A stretch of 7,267 nt of DNA from an uncultured Clostridium sp. (lineage in GTDB: Bacteria; Bacillota; Clostridia; UBA1212; UBA1255). The position numbers were made by a program, and so were the translations under genes. Where the stretch lies: contig USLW01000097.1 in the NCBI GenBank assembly GCA_900555605.1, forward strand, positions 1 through 7,267, read 5' to 3'. The first letter of the stretch is position 1. Every line of letters begins with the position of its first letter. Below are positions 5,832-7,267 of the stretch, piece after piece. The notes under the pieces are model-generated. The model was not told where the DNA came from and ran no database searches. It saw only the letters and a program-made list of their open reading frames with translations.

Positions 5832-7267
5832 ATGACGGTACGAAGAAGGATCGTAATGTCCAATATCATAATGATGGTGATTCTGCTTGCCCTGGTCTTT
5901 GTCCTTGCGTTTTATATCCTGCGCATATTTGTGACGACTTATATTTCAAACAGCATTGAGAGCATTGAAAAACCTGTCGACGACAGCATCTCCGTATATG
6001 AGCTGCAGATTTTATTTGACGGTGTCATTGACATGGTGACAGAGACAGACGGCAAAATTGAGCAGTACCGCTATTATAACCGCATTCTGGATTATCTTAA
6101 CGCGACGCGGACATTGACCTATATCACGATGAACAATGAACCGCTGTATATTACGGAGGGGTATCAGGCGGATGAGATCCTGTCCGTGGCGGCAGAATAT
6201 AATGCATCGGTGCTCAACCACGATGATACGGTGATGTATTCGGACTCTTCCGGATTTCTCTATAAAACGACGATCACCCTGCAGCCGGAAGGCGGGAATG
6301 CTTCCTTTTTACTGGTAAACCGTCAGATCGGCACCTCGGAATTTAAAAATGATAACCGACGGTATTGGGCCGGTGCGGCAGATGACATCAGCGATGCGGT
6401 TCGATCCATCAGCGTACTGGGCGCAATGGTAATCGTGATTGTAAACTGTGTGTTGGTTGTAGTCATTTCAAACAGCATTCTGCGTCCTCTGAATAAACTG
6501 AAGGCCGCAACACAGATGATCAAAGAAGGAAATCTTGACTTTGAACTGGAATATGACGGGCAGGACGAGATTACGGATGTCATCCGGAACTTTGAAGATA
6601 TGCGTAGAACGCTTTCCACCTATATGGAGCGGCAGCGCAAATATGAAGAGGACAGGAAAGAGCTGATCGCAGGCATTTCACACGATTTGAGCACCCCGCT
6701 GACATCCATCAAAGGATATGTGTCCGGCTTAATGGATGGTATCGCAGATTCGCCGGAAAAACAGGAAAAATATTTAAAAACAATTTATAATACCACCGAA
6801 GAAATGAATACGCTGGTGGAGGAGCTGTTTCTATTTTCCAAGCTTGATCTGGATAAAATTCCATTTGATTTTCAGCGTACAAATCTGTCGGAATATATTG
6901 CCAGCTGCTGTGAAGAAATCACATTCAACTTGGAAAAGAAACATGTTATACTGACCTATACAGATCTGTGCGAACATCCGGTATATGCGCAGCTTGATCG
7001 GAACCAGTTTGCGCGGGTCCTGATGAATATTGCCGATAACAGCGCAAAATATAAATGCAATGAAATCGGGAAGTTCTGCGTGACACTGCAAGAGGAGGAC
7101 GGCGAGGCCCATATTATGCTGCAGGATGACGGCAGAGGGGTCCCGAAGGAACTGACAGATAAAATTTTCGATTCCTTTTACAGAAGTGATCCGGCAAGAA
7201 CTAATCCGGTAGGGGGGAGCGGTCTGGGACTATCCATTGCCAAACAGATCGTAGAAAGCCATGGCGG
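5832..7267 (+). CDS. Sensor histidine kinase with HAMP domain (3' end cut by window)
   Basis: This is a two-component sensor that autophosphorylates on His and passes the phosphate to a response regulator. The 478 visible codons encode a first membrane helix (about 10-36), an extracellular domain (37-190) with no recognised fold, and a second helix (193-215). A HAMP domain with Pro219 follows, then a HisKA domain with the H-box SHDLSTPLTSIKGY (His284) and the ATPase domain. The latter has the N-box NIADN (399-403), G1 DDGRG (432-436), F-box FDSFYRSD and G2 GGSGLGL (461-467). All catalytic motifs are intact. The protein is cut just after IVESHGG, so only a short tail is missing. The ribosome binding site GGAGA (5820-5824) lies seven bases before ATG 5832. 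No response regulator precedes it, unlike the common regulator-then-kinase order; one may follow beyond the window. The ligand is unknown. Confidence 0.96.
   Translation, partial: MTVRRRIVMSNIIMMVILLALVFVLAFYILRIFVTTYISNSIESIEKPVDDSISVYELQILFDGVIDMVTETDGKIEQYRYYNRILDYLNATRTLTYITMNNEPLYITEGYQADEILSVAAEYNASVLNHDDTVMYSDSSGFLYKTTITLQPEGGNASFLLVNRQIGTSEFKNDNRRYWAGAADDISDAVRSISVLGAMVIVIVNCVLVVVISNSILRPLNKLKAATQMIKEGNLDFELEYDGQDEITDVIRNFEDMRRTLSTYMERQRKYEEDRKELIAGISHDLSTPLTSIKGYVSGLMDGIADSPEKQEKYLKTIYNTTEEMNTLVEELFLFSKLDLDKIPFDFQRTNLSEYIASCCEEITFNLEKKHVILTYTDLCEHPVYAQLDRNQFARVLMNIADNSAKYKCNEIGKFCVTLQEEDGEAHIMLQDDGRGVPKELTDKIFDSFYRSDPARTNPVGGSGLGLSIAKQIVESHG

Overview
The window looks like chromosomal DNA from a Gram-positive anaerobe of the class Clostridia. 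The reasons are AGGAGG-type ribosome binding sites, consensus sigma-A-type promoters, the recG/rsmD/coaD neighbourhood, a lipoprotein-type metal-binding protein and moderate GC content. I cannot name a genus. I see no IS element, phage gene, tRNA, rRNA or CRISPR array.

Left part (1-2581): the 5' part of recG (DNA branch-migration helicase) runs leftward off the window edge. It is divergent from a rightward operon of rsmD (16S rRNA guanine methyltransferase), coaD (phosphopantetheine adenylyltransferase) and a coiled-coil protein of unknown function. The 166 bp between recG and rsmD hold two back-to-back promoters. The rsmD start codon is odd: the best ribosome binding site points to ATT rather than ATG.

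Middle (2561-3617): a ZnuA/TroA-type metal-binding lipoprotein gene runs leftward from a TTGACA/TATAAT promoter. It converges on the coiled-coil gene, the two ends overlap by 9 bp, and a terminator-like hairpin lies across both ends. Two of the family's usual metal-binding positions are changed. No permease or ATPase partner is in the window.

Spacer (3618-3886): no gene. It holds a weak promoter candidate, a near-perfect 24-bp inverted repeat and two smaller hairpins ahead of the next gene.

Right part (3887-7267): a UDPGP-family nucleotidyltransferase (probably making a UDP-sugar), a three-helix membrane protein of unknown function, and a sensor histidine kinase whose last residues are cut off. 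The last two are 14 bp apart and surely co-transcribed; linkage to the UDPGP gene is likely but less certain. No response regulator gene is visible.

Most of the window is ordinary housekeeping and envelope or signalling genes. I found no clear new multi-gene system. The points most worth a second look are the altered metal site of the lipoprotein, the ATT start of rsmD, the membrane protein paired with the kinase, and the structured leader at 3719-3846.
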